Of a DNA stretch of 64,000 nucleotides, positions 43,649-51,954 are shown in pieces. The position numbers and the translations under genes were made by a program. The notes beneath the pieces were generated by a model. It was not told the origin of the DNA. It searched no databases and saw only the letters and a program-made list of their open reading frames with translations. How positions within the stretch are numbered: position 1 is the first letter of the stretch; every line of letters begins with the position of its first letter. The DNA comes from Bradyrhizobium jicamae (GTDB lineage Bacteria > Pseudomonadota > Alphaproteobacteria > Rhizobiales > Xanthobacteraceae): NCBI RefSeq assembly GCF_001440395.1, contig NZ_LLXZ01000152.1, positions 104,581 to 168,580 on the forward strand. Reading direction: 5' to 3'.

Positions 43649-43689
43649 CGATGGCTGCGAGGATCAACGCAAATCCAGGCAGCCAGAGC

Positions 43690-43797
43690 TCAGGCTGCCG
43701 CGGCGGCAAGCCTTGATCGGCGGCGATATGCGAAGCCAACACCGGCGAAGCCCAGGAGCATCAGGTGGATCCTCTCCAGGAGGCCATTATTAAAATC
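43690..43797 (-). pseudogene. Remnant of a PEP-CTERM sorting tail
   Basis: The - strand reads LMLLGFAGVGFAYRRRSRLA and then AAAA before a stop. This is the transmembrane plus Arg-rich ending of a PEP-CTERM protein, close to the intact one at 48.1-48.8 kb (MLILGFVGVGFVAYRRRRG). Upstream, the frame is closed by a TAG at about 43798-43800, and neither the PEP motif nor a protein body is present. It appears to be the last ~25 codons of a deleted gene. Confidence 0.6.
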
Positions 43798-43923
43798 CTA
43801 ACGAATGCGTTGGGCTGGAATTATTCATGCCCCGGGAGGCGCAATGCCTTCGCACGCGAAAGTGCTAGTTGGATAAAACTGTAACGGTCGGTTTGAGCGA
43901 CGGGCAATAGTCTCCCCGCCAAA

Positions 43924-43959
43924 TGCCCCCGGAGCCCGCAAGAGGCTCTTTTGGGGGTG
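43924..43959 (+). promoter_or_regulatory. Leader hairpin covering the ribosome site of the next small gene
   Basis: An inner stem GAGCC/GGCTC (43932-43936 with 43944-43948) is followed by TTTT, and an outer CCCCC/GGGGG pairing (43926-43930 with 43953-43957) covers the GGGGGTG that would serve as ribosome site for the ATG at 43964. It could act as a terminator-like or translation-blocking leader. Confidence 0.4.
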
Positions 43960-43963
43960 TCTG

Positions 43964-44269
43964 ATGTTTTCACGTGAACTGGCCGGTGCGACCAGCAGGG
44001 ATGCGATCGATGGCTTCGATGCGATCGCCAATGCGCTCGATCAGGGTTTGGACTCCCCCAAGGGGAAAAGCTCCGGGCTGACCGACTTCCTTGCCATCGC
44101 CGCGGGCTGGCTGGTTCTCGGCGCGGTTGTTTTCTACCCCAGCCTTCAGCTCGTTGCATTCGCGGTGTGCGCAGCTTTCCTGGGAACGCGTTCGTTCGCG
44201 CGTCTCATCCTTGGTCCAAGCCCGGCCGCTGCGCAGCAGCGCGAAGGTAAACCGCTGCTGGCGGCTTAG
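43964..44269 (+). CDS. Small hypothetical membrane protein
   Basis: This 101-aa protein has a polar N-terminal half (ELAGATSRDAIDGFDAIANA) and one or two hydrophobic segments (FLAIAAGWLVLGAVVFYPSL and LVAFAVCAAFLGTRSFARLI). No family is recognised. It converges with the glycosyltransferase gene, one base between stops. Its leader contains a hairpin overlapping the likely ribosome site. Confidence 0.55.
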   Translation: MFSRELAGATSRDAIDGFDAIANALDQGLDSPKGKSSGLTDFLAIAAGWLVLGAVVFYPSLQLVAFAVCAAFLGTRSFARLILGPSPAAAQQREGKPLLAA

Positions 44270-44270
44270 G

Positions 44271-45770
44271 CTATTCGGCTCCCGCGCTATCAGCAGCCAC
44301 GGCCGGCCGGGGCAGGGTGAGGTCGCCCATGTGCACCGGGTAGGAGTGGGAAGTCTTGTCCCACACCAGCGCTGTGCCGGATATCCGGTGACTCATATAG
44401 ATGCGCACGGCGCGCCAGGTTGCGAAGAAGTTGACAAAATTTCCGACGACCAGTCGCGGCGCGGCCATCAGGGCGTGACGTAAATTGTAGATCATGCCCG
44501 TGAACGTCATTCGGTTGAACAGGCGCCAGACCAGAAACAGGAAGTTCACAAAGAACAGCCACATCGCCCAGTTCTGGTTCAACAGCGTATAAGCAAACTG
44601 CCTTTCGGGATCGAACACCGCCCGATAGAGCTCGAAGATGGTCAGATTGGCGAGCGCAAAATAGGCGAGCATGACGGCCGGGCTGGTGATCACGCCCTTT
44701 CGGTCCCGCGCCAGAAAATACTTGGTCCCGAGCGAGCCTTTCCAGCCGTGCTCCTGCGCGCCCTGGAACACGATGCCAAGCAACCAGCGCGCACGCTGGC
44801 GATAGGCGGCCTCGAGACCTGACGGGAAGAATTCGCGGGTCGCCACCGGTAGGGTCCGGTGCAGAATGCCGGGGTTGCCACTGTCGATATCGATGTCGAT
44901 CGCGTAGCTGGCCGGATAGGCGATGAACGCTGACTTGAATCCGAGCTCCGAGACGCGGAACGCGATGTCATAGTCTTCCGTGAACGACGATGTCCGGAAT
45001 GCCTCGCCCTGGTTCTGATCGTTGAGATGCTGGATCGCCTCCCGGCTGAAGCATGCGGAAACGCCGGCACATGGAATGACGCCGCTGATGCGCTGGCGGA
45101 CCTCGAGGTCCTTGGTGTGCATCTCGGCGAACTCATCCATGTAGAGGCCCGCGATCATCGAAGTGATCGGCCGGGAGAATGAGTAGACCGGCAACTGGAT
45201 GAAGTCGTAGACGTCGACCAGCTTGTTGAAGAGCTTGAGCTCCAGCGGATGAATGAGATCCTCGGAATCGTGCATCACGATTCCCGCAAACCTGATCTTG
45301 TGCTCGGCCTCGTACATGAAGATGTCCGAGATCGTCTGGTTAAGGCAGTCGGCCTTGCTGGTCGGGCCGTCATGCGGCACCAGCACCATGTGGATGTTCT
45401 TGTACAGCGCTTGCGCCTTGCGCACCTCGGCCTGGGTGAGGGGATCGTTCAGATAGACGCCGACGAAGTAGTGCGACTGCTCGTAGCGCACGAGCCGGGA
45501 GTTCGATGACAGCATCGAAAAGATGACGTCGTGCTCCTTCCAGCACGGCACCATGATAGCGATCGGTCGCTCCGGGATTTGCTCGAGAATCTCCACGCTC
45601 GGCAATTCCCTCGACTTGGCATCCGCCGTGCCCATCAGCCGGCTGGTCCAGTACAGCAGGTCCACGAACAGATCGTCGAAGCTGGAGATCGTGATGATCA
45701 CAGCCGCGATCAACATCAGAATCTCGACGACATAGAGGTATTGGAAGATGAAGGCGGGGGCTTGTGTCAT
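44271..45770 (-). CDS. NfrB-like family 2 glycosyltransferase
   Basis: This 499-aa inner-membrane glycosyltransferase has an N-terminal membrane segment (residues ~10-35) and a GT2 catalytic domain with SKADCLNQ, the acidic pair in HDSEDLIHP, TEDYDIAFRVSELGF and QRARWLLGI (the QxxRW motif of processive enzymes). Three or more membrane segments follow, with NLRHALMAAPRLVVGNFVNF. This resembles the NfrB enzyme of the phage N4 receptor glycan, but without its C-terminal c-di-GMP-binding (MshEN) domain. It lies 3 bases after wecB, which would supply UDP-ManNAc, so a ManNAc-containing polymer is the inferred product. Confidence 0.82.
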   Translation of the reverse strand: MTQAPAFIFQYLYVVEILMLIAAVIITISSFDDLFVDLLYWTSRLMGTADAKSRELPSVEILEQIPERPIAIMVPCWKEHDVIFSMLSSNSRLVRYEQSHYFVGVYLNDPLTQAEVRKAQALYKNIHMVLVPHDGPTSKADCLNQTISDIFMYEAEHKIRFAGIVMHDSEDLIHPLELKLFNKLVDVYDFIQLPVYSFSRPITSMIAGLYMDEFAEMHTKDLEVRQRISGVIPCAGVSACFSREAIQHLNDQNQGEAFRTSSFTEDYDIAFRVSELGFKSAFIAYPASYAIDIDIDSGNPGILHRTLPVATREFFPSGLEAAYRQRARWLLGIVFQGAQEHGWKGSLGTKYFLARDRKGVITSPAVMLAYFALANLTIFELYRAVFDPERQFAYTLLNQNWAMWLFFVNFLFLVWRLFNRMTFTGMIYNLRHALMAAPRLVVGNFVNFFATWRAVRIYMSHRISGTALVWDKTSHSYPVHMGDLTLPRPAVAADSAGAE

Positions 45771-45773
45771 TTC

Positions 45774-46961
45774 TCAGGACGCGTGGTGAAGCTGGATGAT
45801 TTCGGCGGAGCGCATTTGCGGCGGCAGGACGAATTGCCGGTAGAGCGCCTCGACGATCCGCTTGCTGGCGTGGCCATCCCCATAGGGAAATACCGGCCTG
45901 GCCATGCGGGTGTATTTCGCGCTGTTCTTGTTCAACTCGGACAACGCGCCGAATACCTGATCGCGTGAGGTCCCGACCAGTTCGACAACCCCTGATGCTA
46001 CTGCCTCGGGCCTCTCGGTCACGTCGCGCAACACCAGAACCGGCTTGCCAAGCGCGGGCGCCTCTTCTTGAAGGCCGCCGCTATCGGTCACCACGCACCA
46101 GGCATTCTGTATCGCGGCGACGACATCGCGGTAGCCGAGCGGATCGACCAGCCTGATCCGGGGGTGACCCGAAAGGATCTCGATCGCCGTTTCGCGTGCA
46201 TTTGGATTGGGATGAACCGGAAAATACACGGCGACGTCGGGGGTGAGATCGACGAAGGCCCTGATCGCGGTGAATGCGTCGCGCAGCGGTTCGCCAAAAT
46301 TCTCGCGCCGATGCGCCGTGAGAAGGATGGTCCGCAGCCTTGGAAAATCGGCAGGCAGCGCCGGTTTCGAGGCCGCGACTTCCAGCAAGGAGTCGATCAC
46401 CGTATTTCCGGAAACGATGATCTTCTCCCGCGCAATGTTCTCGCGCACGAGGTTCTGTGCCGCAGCCGATGTTGGCGCGCAGTGAAGTGATGTCGACACG
46501 GCAATCGAACGGCGGTGAAATTCTTCGGGGAAGGGCGCGTCAAGGCTTGGCGTGCGCAATCCGGCTTCCACATGCACAAAGGCGATCTTGCGGTAGAACG
46601 CCGCGATCGACGCCGCGTAGGCGGTCGTCGTATCGCCTTGGGCGAGAACGCAATCGGGGCGAACCTGCCCGCAATAGCGGTCGAGCCGGCGAAGGAGCTG
46701 GCTGGCGAGGGCCGCCGGCGTGTGACAATTGCTGCGATGCCGGATCGAGAGGTCCGGGCGGAGGTCGAATTCGGCGAGGGTGCTGTCGAGAAGGTCGCTC
46801 TGCTGGCCTGATGTCACGACCCGAACGACCGCCCATTCGGCTTCGCGCAGCCGGCGGACGATGGGGGCCACCTTGATGACTTCTGGACGGGTACCAACGA
46901 CGAAGACAAAGGTGCGGACAGGGGTCGACTGGCTGAAATGCTCTCTGCGAGGGTGATGCAT
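45774..46961 (-). CDS. wecB: UDP-N-acetylglucosamine 2-epimerase (non-hydrolysing)
   Basis: This 395-aa enzyme converts UDP-GlcNAc to UDP-ManNAc. It has VGTRPEVIKVAPIVRRL near the N-terminus, VLAQGDTTTAYA, FVHVEAGLRTPSLDAPFPEE, LLTAHRRENFGEPL and VTDSGGLQEEAPALGKPVLV with RDVTERPEA. These are the characteristic catalytic and UDP-binding motifs. It is the first gene of a two-gene operon with the NfrB-like transferase. Its ~15-residue N-terminal extension is slightly longer than usual, and an internal start is possible. Confidence 0.93.
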   Translation of the reverse strand: MHHPRREHFSQSTPVRTFVFVVGTRPEVIKVAPIVRRLREAEWAVVRVVTSGQQSDLLDSTLAEFDLRPDLSIRHRSNCHTPAALASQLLRRLDRYCGQVRPDCVLAQGDTTTAYAASIAAFYRKIAFVHVEAGLRTPSLDAPFPEEFHRRSIAVSTSLHCAPTSAAAQNLVRENIAREKIIVSGNTVIDSLLEVAASKPALPADFPRLRTILLTAHRRENFGEPLRDAFTAIRAFVDLTPDVAVYFPVHPNPNARETAIEILSGHPRIRLVDPLGYRDVVAAIQNAWCVVTDSGGLQEEAPALGKPVLVLRDVTERPEAVASGVVELVGTSRDQVFGALSELNKNSAKYTRMARPVFPYGDGHASKRIVEALYRQFVLPPQMRSAEIIQLHHAS

Positions 46962-47275
46962 ACCTTGCTTTCAAAAACAGATCGCATCGTCCCCACGACA
47001 CGAAATACCAACCGAAATACCCGTCCCATCATCCCTGCCCGGACGGCACGATTAGAAATCGGCGGCAATCTAGCTCGCAACCCTAAATCAGACAATTGAT
47101 TTAAATGGATTTTCAGAGATTACCGTGGAAATGCGGAGCCGGACTTGGATGCATGGTAAATGCTGGCGCAGGCTCTTTTCGGCTTGCGTATGATGTTTAA
47201 CCATCGGGCTGGAAGCCATTCTGGCAGTGGAGGCTTCGAGCTCGGTGCGGCGGCGGATCTCGCACCAGAGCCCAG
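46962..47275. other. Intergenic region upstream of wecB
   Basis: There are about 310 bases with no credible coding frame. The stretch near 47080-47160 is AT-richer than its surroundings and probably holds the wecB promoter. Confidence 0.4.
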
Positions 47276-47467
47276 TCAGTTAATCCACCGCTTTGAAGGA
47301 AGCGTTTGTGAACCCGTCGTCTGCAAACCCCGGACATCCACGGGCTGGGTGTGAAGCGAGCGGTCAGGCGGACGCGCGCGCGAAATCACAAGGTCAAGTT
47401 CCGCCTTGCGGACAGCTTTGCGAAGCTGCTGAATCTCAAGGTAGATATCTACAATATCGACCGGCAT
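47276..47467 (-). CDS. Possible small protein
   Basis: A 63-codon frame begins MPVDIVDIYLEIQQLRKAVR with a helix-forming charged N-terminus and a less ordered tail. There is a weak GAGA ribosome site. No family is recognised; it could be spurious. Confidence 0.3.
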   Translation of the reverse strand: MPVDIVDIYLEIQQLRKAVRKAELDLVISRARPPDRSLHTQPVDVRGLQTTGSQTLPSKRWIN

Positions 47468-47637
47468 AGGGTGATCTCAACCGAACAGCCTGGACCCGCC
47501 CCCTTGGTCGGGTCCCAGCGCAGTCAGGAAACCGGTAATGGCCCAAGATGCCATGCCATGAAATGGGGCTTGCCGCGGATTTTCGTCGCTTTCGCGAGGG
47601 CGGTGGAAGGGTCGATGCTTTGCTGGCTGCCGGTGGT

Positions 47638-47850
47638 TTACCGCAGGACGCCGCCGCTCTTTACCGCGAAGACAAAGTGGTTGACGAATGTCTCGAGCCC
47701 GTCGCGCCGGTTTCCCTCGAGGTTTTCAGCAGCCATGCGCAGGGAGGGGTGTGGCCGTTGTTCAATGGCGTCCAAATCCGCCGAAACTGCCTCAAGAGCG
47801 TATCGCAATCGCCTCAAATCGGAACTGTGTTTGGTATCCACGGCCGCCAC
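47638..47850 (-). CDS. Possible small helical protein
   Basis: A 70-codon frame with GTG start contains LRRLRYALEAVSADLDAIEQ and DGLETFVNHFVFAVKSGGVL, which looks like a natural amphipathic helix pattern. It lacks a clear ribosome site and I recognise no family. The following ~200 bases, up to the terminator at 48060, show no gene. Confidence 0.35.
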   Translation of the reverse strand: MAAVDTKHSSDLRRLRYALEAVSADLDAIEQRPHPSLRMAAENLEGNRRDGLETFVNHFVFAVKSGGVLR

Positions 47851-48059
47851 CGCTGGAAACAGAATTAAACAATTAAAGGTTAAAGCTAGAATATAATATT
47901 ACGGCGGTCAATGTGCCACAATTGAAAGTCTTGAGCGATTTTAGGAGGTTACCCCCGTAAAACCCCGGCATGGCGCCATTTTTATATGGTCTGAGGGGAT
48001 TTGGCGGGGCACGACGGCGCGACCCCGACCCGCTGCGCGGCCGCGTCCGGCCCATAAAA

Positions 48060-48083
48060 AGAAGCCGCCGTGCGGCGGCTTCT
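48060..48083 (-). terminator. Rho-independent terminator after the PEP-CTERM gene
   Basis: A 10-bp perfect stem (AGAAGCCGCC / GGCGGCTTCT) with a 4-base loop is followed on the - strand by TTTTT. It lies 21 bases beyond the PEP-CTERM stop codon. Confidence 0.85.
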
Positions 48084-48104
48084 CAATCCCGATCGGAGCG
48101 CTGA

Positions 48105-48815
48105 TCAGGCCGCAAGAGTTGCGCCACGGCGGCGGCGATAAGCCACGAAACCCACACCAACGAAGCCAAGGATCAACATCGCCCAGGTCGAGGGTTCCGG
48201 AACGGGGGCCGTCACGTCCAGCGATACGTTATCGAAGTACTGCGAGGTAACGCCACGCGCCGGAGCGAAGAGACGCGTGGCCTGGAGCGAGAGGGTGTGC
48301 TGGCCTGATGTCAGGTTGGTGGTGAAGTCCAGCGTGTTGCGCAGCGTGGCCGGCCCGGAACTGACTGCGCCGAAGTCAAAGGTGTCCATCACGACACCGT
48401 CGAGCAGGACGCTCATCAAGCCGAGGCTGAAGGTGCCGCTCGTGCGGGTGTAAAGTAGCGCGATATCGGCAGAGAACGTTGCCAAGCCGCCTGCCGTCGT
48501 GAACGTCTGGAAGACGCCACCACCTTCTTGGGGCAAGGAATTGTAGGGACCATTGATCTTGCCCGCGTTCAGGAACAACGCGTTCGACGCGCCGGAGCCC
48601 GTCGTGTTGAAAGAGACGACAGAGGCGCTCTGCGGCTGCGGAGCGCCCGGCATGCTCGGATTCTCAGCGATCGTGCCATTCGCGGTGGTGTACGAGGTCC
48701 ATCCCGTCAGACCTGATTGAAAGTCGCCGTTCGTGGTCACCTCGACAGCTTTGGCTGGCACGGTGGATACAACAAGAAGAACAGCGCAAGATAGTTTGGC
48801 GATAGTGCCAACCAT
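48105..48815 (-). CDS. PEP-CTERM sorting-domain exported protein
   Basis: This 236-aa exported protein has a signal peptide (AVLLVVSTVPAKA), a beta-rich body (FQSGLTGWTSYTTANGT; TLRNTLDFTTNLTSGQHTLS) resembling carbohydrate-binding or choice-of-anchor modules, and a C-terminal sorting signal: VPEPSTWAMLILGFVGVGFV followed by AYRRRRG. PEP-CTERM proteins are processed by an exosortase and are linked to exopolysaccharide. No exosortase gene is in the window. A strong terminator follows, and the gene stands alone. Confidence 0.88.
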   Translation of the reverse strand: MVGTIAKLSCAVLLVVSTVPAKAVEVTTNGDFQSGLTGWTSYTTANGTIAENPSMPGAPQPQSASVVSFNTTGSGASNALFLNAGKINGPYNSLPQEGGGVFQTFTTAGGLATFSADIALLYTRTSGTFSLGLMSVLLDGVVMDTFDFGAVSSGPATLRNTLDFTTNLTSGQHTLSLQATRLFAPARGVTSQYFDNVSLDVTAPVPEPSTWAMLILGFVGVGFVAYRRRRGATLAA

Positions 48816-49255
48816 TTAAGTATGCTCCAGTTGAGAACCTGCGGCGGCGCTGAATGGCCCGCTACGGCTCGGTAGATGACTGCATCCCGAGGCTTGGCCT
48901 GAGCTCTTATTCGAAGTTTGCCAGCCCCCAACCGATCTAGTGTTTTAATATGACACGTGAATGTATTTTTAATGATGCTGTTGGTGTTCGATCGTCCAGC
49001 TCTTGGTCGCGCGAATGCGCTGCTCGCGCATTCTTTCCAGCCGATATTTCCGGGCTCTCATCCATCGCATTCGGTCAGCGCTGATGTGCGCGCCAGGAAA
49101 GAACGCCTCTACGAAGCGGGCCTTCAATTTAAATCGCGGCTGCGGAGATTAGGCGGGAATGCGCTTCTATTGCAGGCCATCGGCCGCCCTCGGGGCCGTC
49201 CAGGCGGGGGCGATCATGATTTCTGGGCTTTGCCGGTATCGGCCTCCGACTTCGC
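48816..49255. other. Intergenic region, no confident gene
   Basis: There are about 440 bases between the PEP-CTERM gene and the cyclase-domain gene. It contains the probable PEP-CTERM promoter near 48830-48960. Short frames on both strands lack ribosome sites. Confidence 0.4.
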
Positions 49256-50272
49256 TCAGGCCGCCTTATCCCGCCAGACGCTGGCCTCGTAGCCGTCGAT
49301 GACTTGCGAGGTGTGGGTGAACTCCTCGAGCTGACGCAACGGCTCGATGATCTTGCGCGCCACCAGCACGGTGTTCGGCTCGGCATTTTTCTGCATGTGC
49401 CCGGCGACGTCGATGACGCGGTCCGAGATCGTCTCGAGCGGCGTGGAATCGTCGAAGTAGACCAGGCCCGCATTCACGCCGCAGCGAACGGTGAAATCCG
49501 CTTTCGACAGCTTTACCTCGCTATTGAACACCTTGAGACTTTTGATGACGTCCTTGCCTGACTGGCAGGCGTCTTCCACATGGGCGAAGCATGCCATCAC
49601 GCCGTCGGGCGTCCATGCCGTTTTCAACACGCCCCTGGCGCGGAAGATGCGCTCGACGAGCTTTCGATACTCCTCGAAGTCATATTGAATGGAAGCAGGA
49701 TCCTCGCCGGCCTTCATTCCCACGGAGCCGACCACGTCGATGGCCAGGAAAGCCACTTCGCGGCCGAAGGTGTCGAGCTTCTTCTTGGTTTCGGCGAATA
49801 CCCGCAACAGCTCCTGACGGTTCACGGCCTTGTCGCTTTCCGCCATTCGGAGCGTCGTTTCCAGTTCGGCGTCGAGCCTGGAGCCCGGCTTCACGCCCTC
49901 TTTCCGGCGCCAGGCCTGGGCCGATTTTCGCAGCAGCCGCCGGTTCTGCGCGGTCTGCGCGCGCTGCGCGACGGCGCCGGAAAAAATGGTAACGACAATG
50001 GCGAGACCGATCAGGATCCAGTCCGAGCGATCGCTGCCGGCAATGTTGGTCGGCACATAGCGATGCAGCACCGGCACCGATTTACCAAGGACGTACTCGC
50101 GCGCCTCGAACAGCTTGGCCGGAACCGTTGCGTTCTTTGGATTGTCGAACAGGACAAACAGCTTTGGGCCGAGCAGAACGACGATCAGGGCAAAGGTTGC
50201 AACGCCCAGAAGTTTCCTCAGCCCAAAAAGCACGTGAACCAGGATCGATTTAGGAGCTTCACGATGAACCAC
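49256..50272 (-). CDS. Membrane protein with class III nucleotide cyclase-homology domain
   Basis: This 338-aa protein has two membrane segments (about residues 18-36 and 85-102) and a cytoplasmic cyclase-homology domain from ~160. FLAIDVVGSVGMKAG holds the first metal-binding Asp position, TPDGVMACF the second (usually GDG), and VRCGVNAGLVYFDDST and ISDRVIDVAGHMQKNA follow the family. Substrate-specifying Lys/Asp residues cannot be confirmed by eye, so it may make cAMP, or be a degenerate sensor. The context of surface-polysaccharide genes suggests a signalling role. Confidence 0.7.
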   Translation of the reverse strand: MVHREAPKSILVHVLFGLRKLLGVATFALIVVLLGPKLFVLFDNPKNATVPAKLFEAREYVLGKSVPVLHRYVPTNIAGSDRSDWILIGLAIVVTIFSGAVAQRAQTAQNRRLLRKSAQAWRRKEGVKPGSRLDAELETTLRMAESDKAVNRQELLRVFAETKKKLDTFGREVAFLAIDVVGSVGMKAGEDPASIQYDFEEYRKLVERIFRARGVLKTAWTPDGVMACFAHVEDACQSGKDVIKSLKVFNSEVKLSKADFTVRCGVNAGLVYFDDSTPLETISDRVIDVAGHMQKNAEPNTVLVARKIIEPLRQLEEFTHTSQVIDGYEASVWRDKAA

Positions 50273-50406
50273 TTTGATTGTCCCCAGGCTGAGCGGGCGA
50301 GACGCTCAGGCAGCCGCCCGGCCAGCTTATAGCTTGCCACCTGCTTGAGTGGCAAATCACTCGCCCCGACTGACCACGCGGGACCAGCGATCTCCGCAGC
50401 CAGCCT

Positions 50407-50853
50407 TTACGGCGAGCGCTCGGCGTCAATCGTCGGTGACGGCGTTCCATCGGCGTCGCCAACGTCCGGCTCGAGGCCGGACATTGCCGCCGCTTTCAGC
50501 CGGATCGGATCGCGCTCGCCATCGCCGGCTACCTTCAGAAGGGTTGCGGCGATCAAGCGAAGCTGGTGGTCGGACGCCGGTTGCTGCAACGAAGCCTCGG
50601 CATCCTCCAGGGCTTTCGACATCAGTTCGATAGTTCGCGGACCAAACGAGGGGCCACCAAATTTTCCGTGGTCCAGCTCTTCGATGATCCGGCGAGCCTT
50701 TCCGTTCGGTGCGTGTTCCGCGATCTCGGGACTTGTCGCGGGGGCTTGCAAGGCTTCGTGCTTCGGATCGGACGCAAGGCTCCCGCCTGGGTGCATGAGC
50801 CTTTCAGGCACGAACAGTTCGAGAGCAAATTTCAACGTGTGTCGAAATCTCAT
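50407..50853 (-). CDS. Hypothetical protein
   Basis: This 148-aa frame starts MRFRHTLKFALELFVPERLM, with a helical middle (RTIELMSKALEDAEASLQQP; QLRLIAATLLKVAGDGERDP) and a disordered acidic/Pro tail. No domain is recognised. Codon pattern and composition look natural, but there is no sequence evidence for function. It is encoded 134 bases upstream of the cyclase-domain gene on the same strand. Confidence 0.5.
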   Translation of the reverse strand: MRFRHTLKFALELFVPERLMHPGGSLASDPKHEALQAPATSPEIAEHAPNGKARRIIEELDHGKFGGPSFGPRTIELMSKALEDAEASLQQPASDHQLRLIAATLLKVAGDGERDPIRLKAAAMSGLEPDVGDADGTPSPTIDAERSP

Positions 50854-51100
50854 CTTGCGTCGGTCCGGTCGTCACCTCGGCATATGCTTGGCAAATCCTA
50901 CACGCTTGCACGCTCGTCGCTATTCCGGAGTGTCCGAATCATACGGAAATTTAGCCTTTTGTTCTTCCAAAAAAAAGCAACGTTGTTGATTGGACAGCAG
51001 TTCGGTAGGCTGCACACAACTTCTTTTCCAACGTTGGTCTCGCGGTCTGCCGGTCCGGCGAGCAGTGCAGCGAGACCGGTTAAGCCTAAGGAGACTCGAT

Positions 51101-51448
51101 ATGGCACGAGCTTTCAAGGTTCGTTCCGCGGAGCGCGATGCTCAGACCGACAGCGAACGGCTAGGCTCGATTTCGGCGGCGATCGAGGCCGCGGTCGCTT
51201 CAATCCGGAAGGAGAGGGATGCCTTGCGTGCGCGCGTCGATGCGGCGCGCGATCAGGCTGCCTTTGCTACCGGCACCGACTACGACGAATATCTGACGCG
51301 CGACGCCAAGGATGCGGCCAGGATCAAGGAATACGAACAGCAGATGGCGACTGGCGAAAAGCGCACGCAGGAACTCGATCGTCAGCTGGGGGGCCTGGGC
51401 GCCGTTCAGGAAGCCTTCAAGCAGTATTTCGCCGGCAAGGTGCAATAG
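51101..51448 (+). CDS. Hypothetical coiled-coil protein
   Basis: This 115-aa cytoplasmic protein is almost entirely helical (SISAAIEAAVASIRKERDAL; KDAARIKEYEQQMATGEKRT) and has no Cys. The ATG at 51101 follows AAGGAGA, so the longer upstream frame is not used. No named family is recognised; the layout suggests a small coiled-coil scaffold. It stands alone, pointing away from the cyclase-domain gene. Confidence 0.6.
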   Translation: MARAFKVRSAERDAQTDSERLGSISAAIEAAVASIRKERDALRARVDAARDQAAFATGTDYDEYLTRDAKDAARIKEYEQQMATGEKRTQELDRQLGGLGAVQEAFKQYFAGKVQ

Positions 51449-51502
51449 GCTCGCCTGCCGCGGAAAATGCCGATAATCCGCCTTTAAATCGCAGTCCTGG
51501 AA

Positions 51503-51766
51503 TTATACTCGCTCTGAGTGCCTAATATTGAGCCGGGATCGCAAATGAAAGTATGCCGGCCGACTGGTCAGGCCTAGAAAATACCCCACCTGAACGGTGA
51601 GTATTGGAAGCAGCACCGCAGTTATACTGTCCAGCAAACCTTGGCCGTTGGCCCAGGCCGAGACGATATACGCGCCGGCGCCCAGTACAATGAGCGGAAG
51701 CAGCGCCAGAATATTAAAATGAAGGCCCACATAGATGCCGGCACCGCAGGCGAGGATGGGCAACAT
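51503..51766 (-). CDS. Small integral membrane protein
   Basis: This 87-aa protein has three hydrophobic segments (ILACGAGIYVGLHFNILALL; LIVLGAGAYIVSAW; ITAVLLPILTVQVGYFLGL) and a basic C-terminus. The pattern resembles small exopolysaccharide- or secretion-linked membrane proteins common next to sugar transferases, but the family is not named. It is divergent from the polyprenyl sugar transferase gene. Confidence 0.6.
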   Translation of the reverse strand: MLPILACGAGIYVGLHFNILALLPLIVLGAGAYIVSAWANGQGLLDSITAVLLPILTVQVGYFLGLTSRPAYFHLRSRLNIRHSERV

Positions 51767-51954
51767 TTGTCAACTCGCTCCGTAACGGTTAAAGGCCCAT
51801 TCAATCTGATTAAATGTTGCGTTGCACTCCGGCCGAGTGTATGGTCACCGGTATTAACGAAGAGTTACTTAGACCTTTGAAGGTCTGTCGGATTTATCGG
51901 CTCCTGCCGATAATCAGGCAGTTGGTTTCAGTAATACTGCGCGGGCATTTTCGT

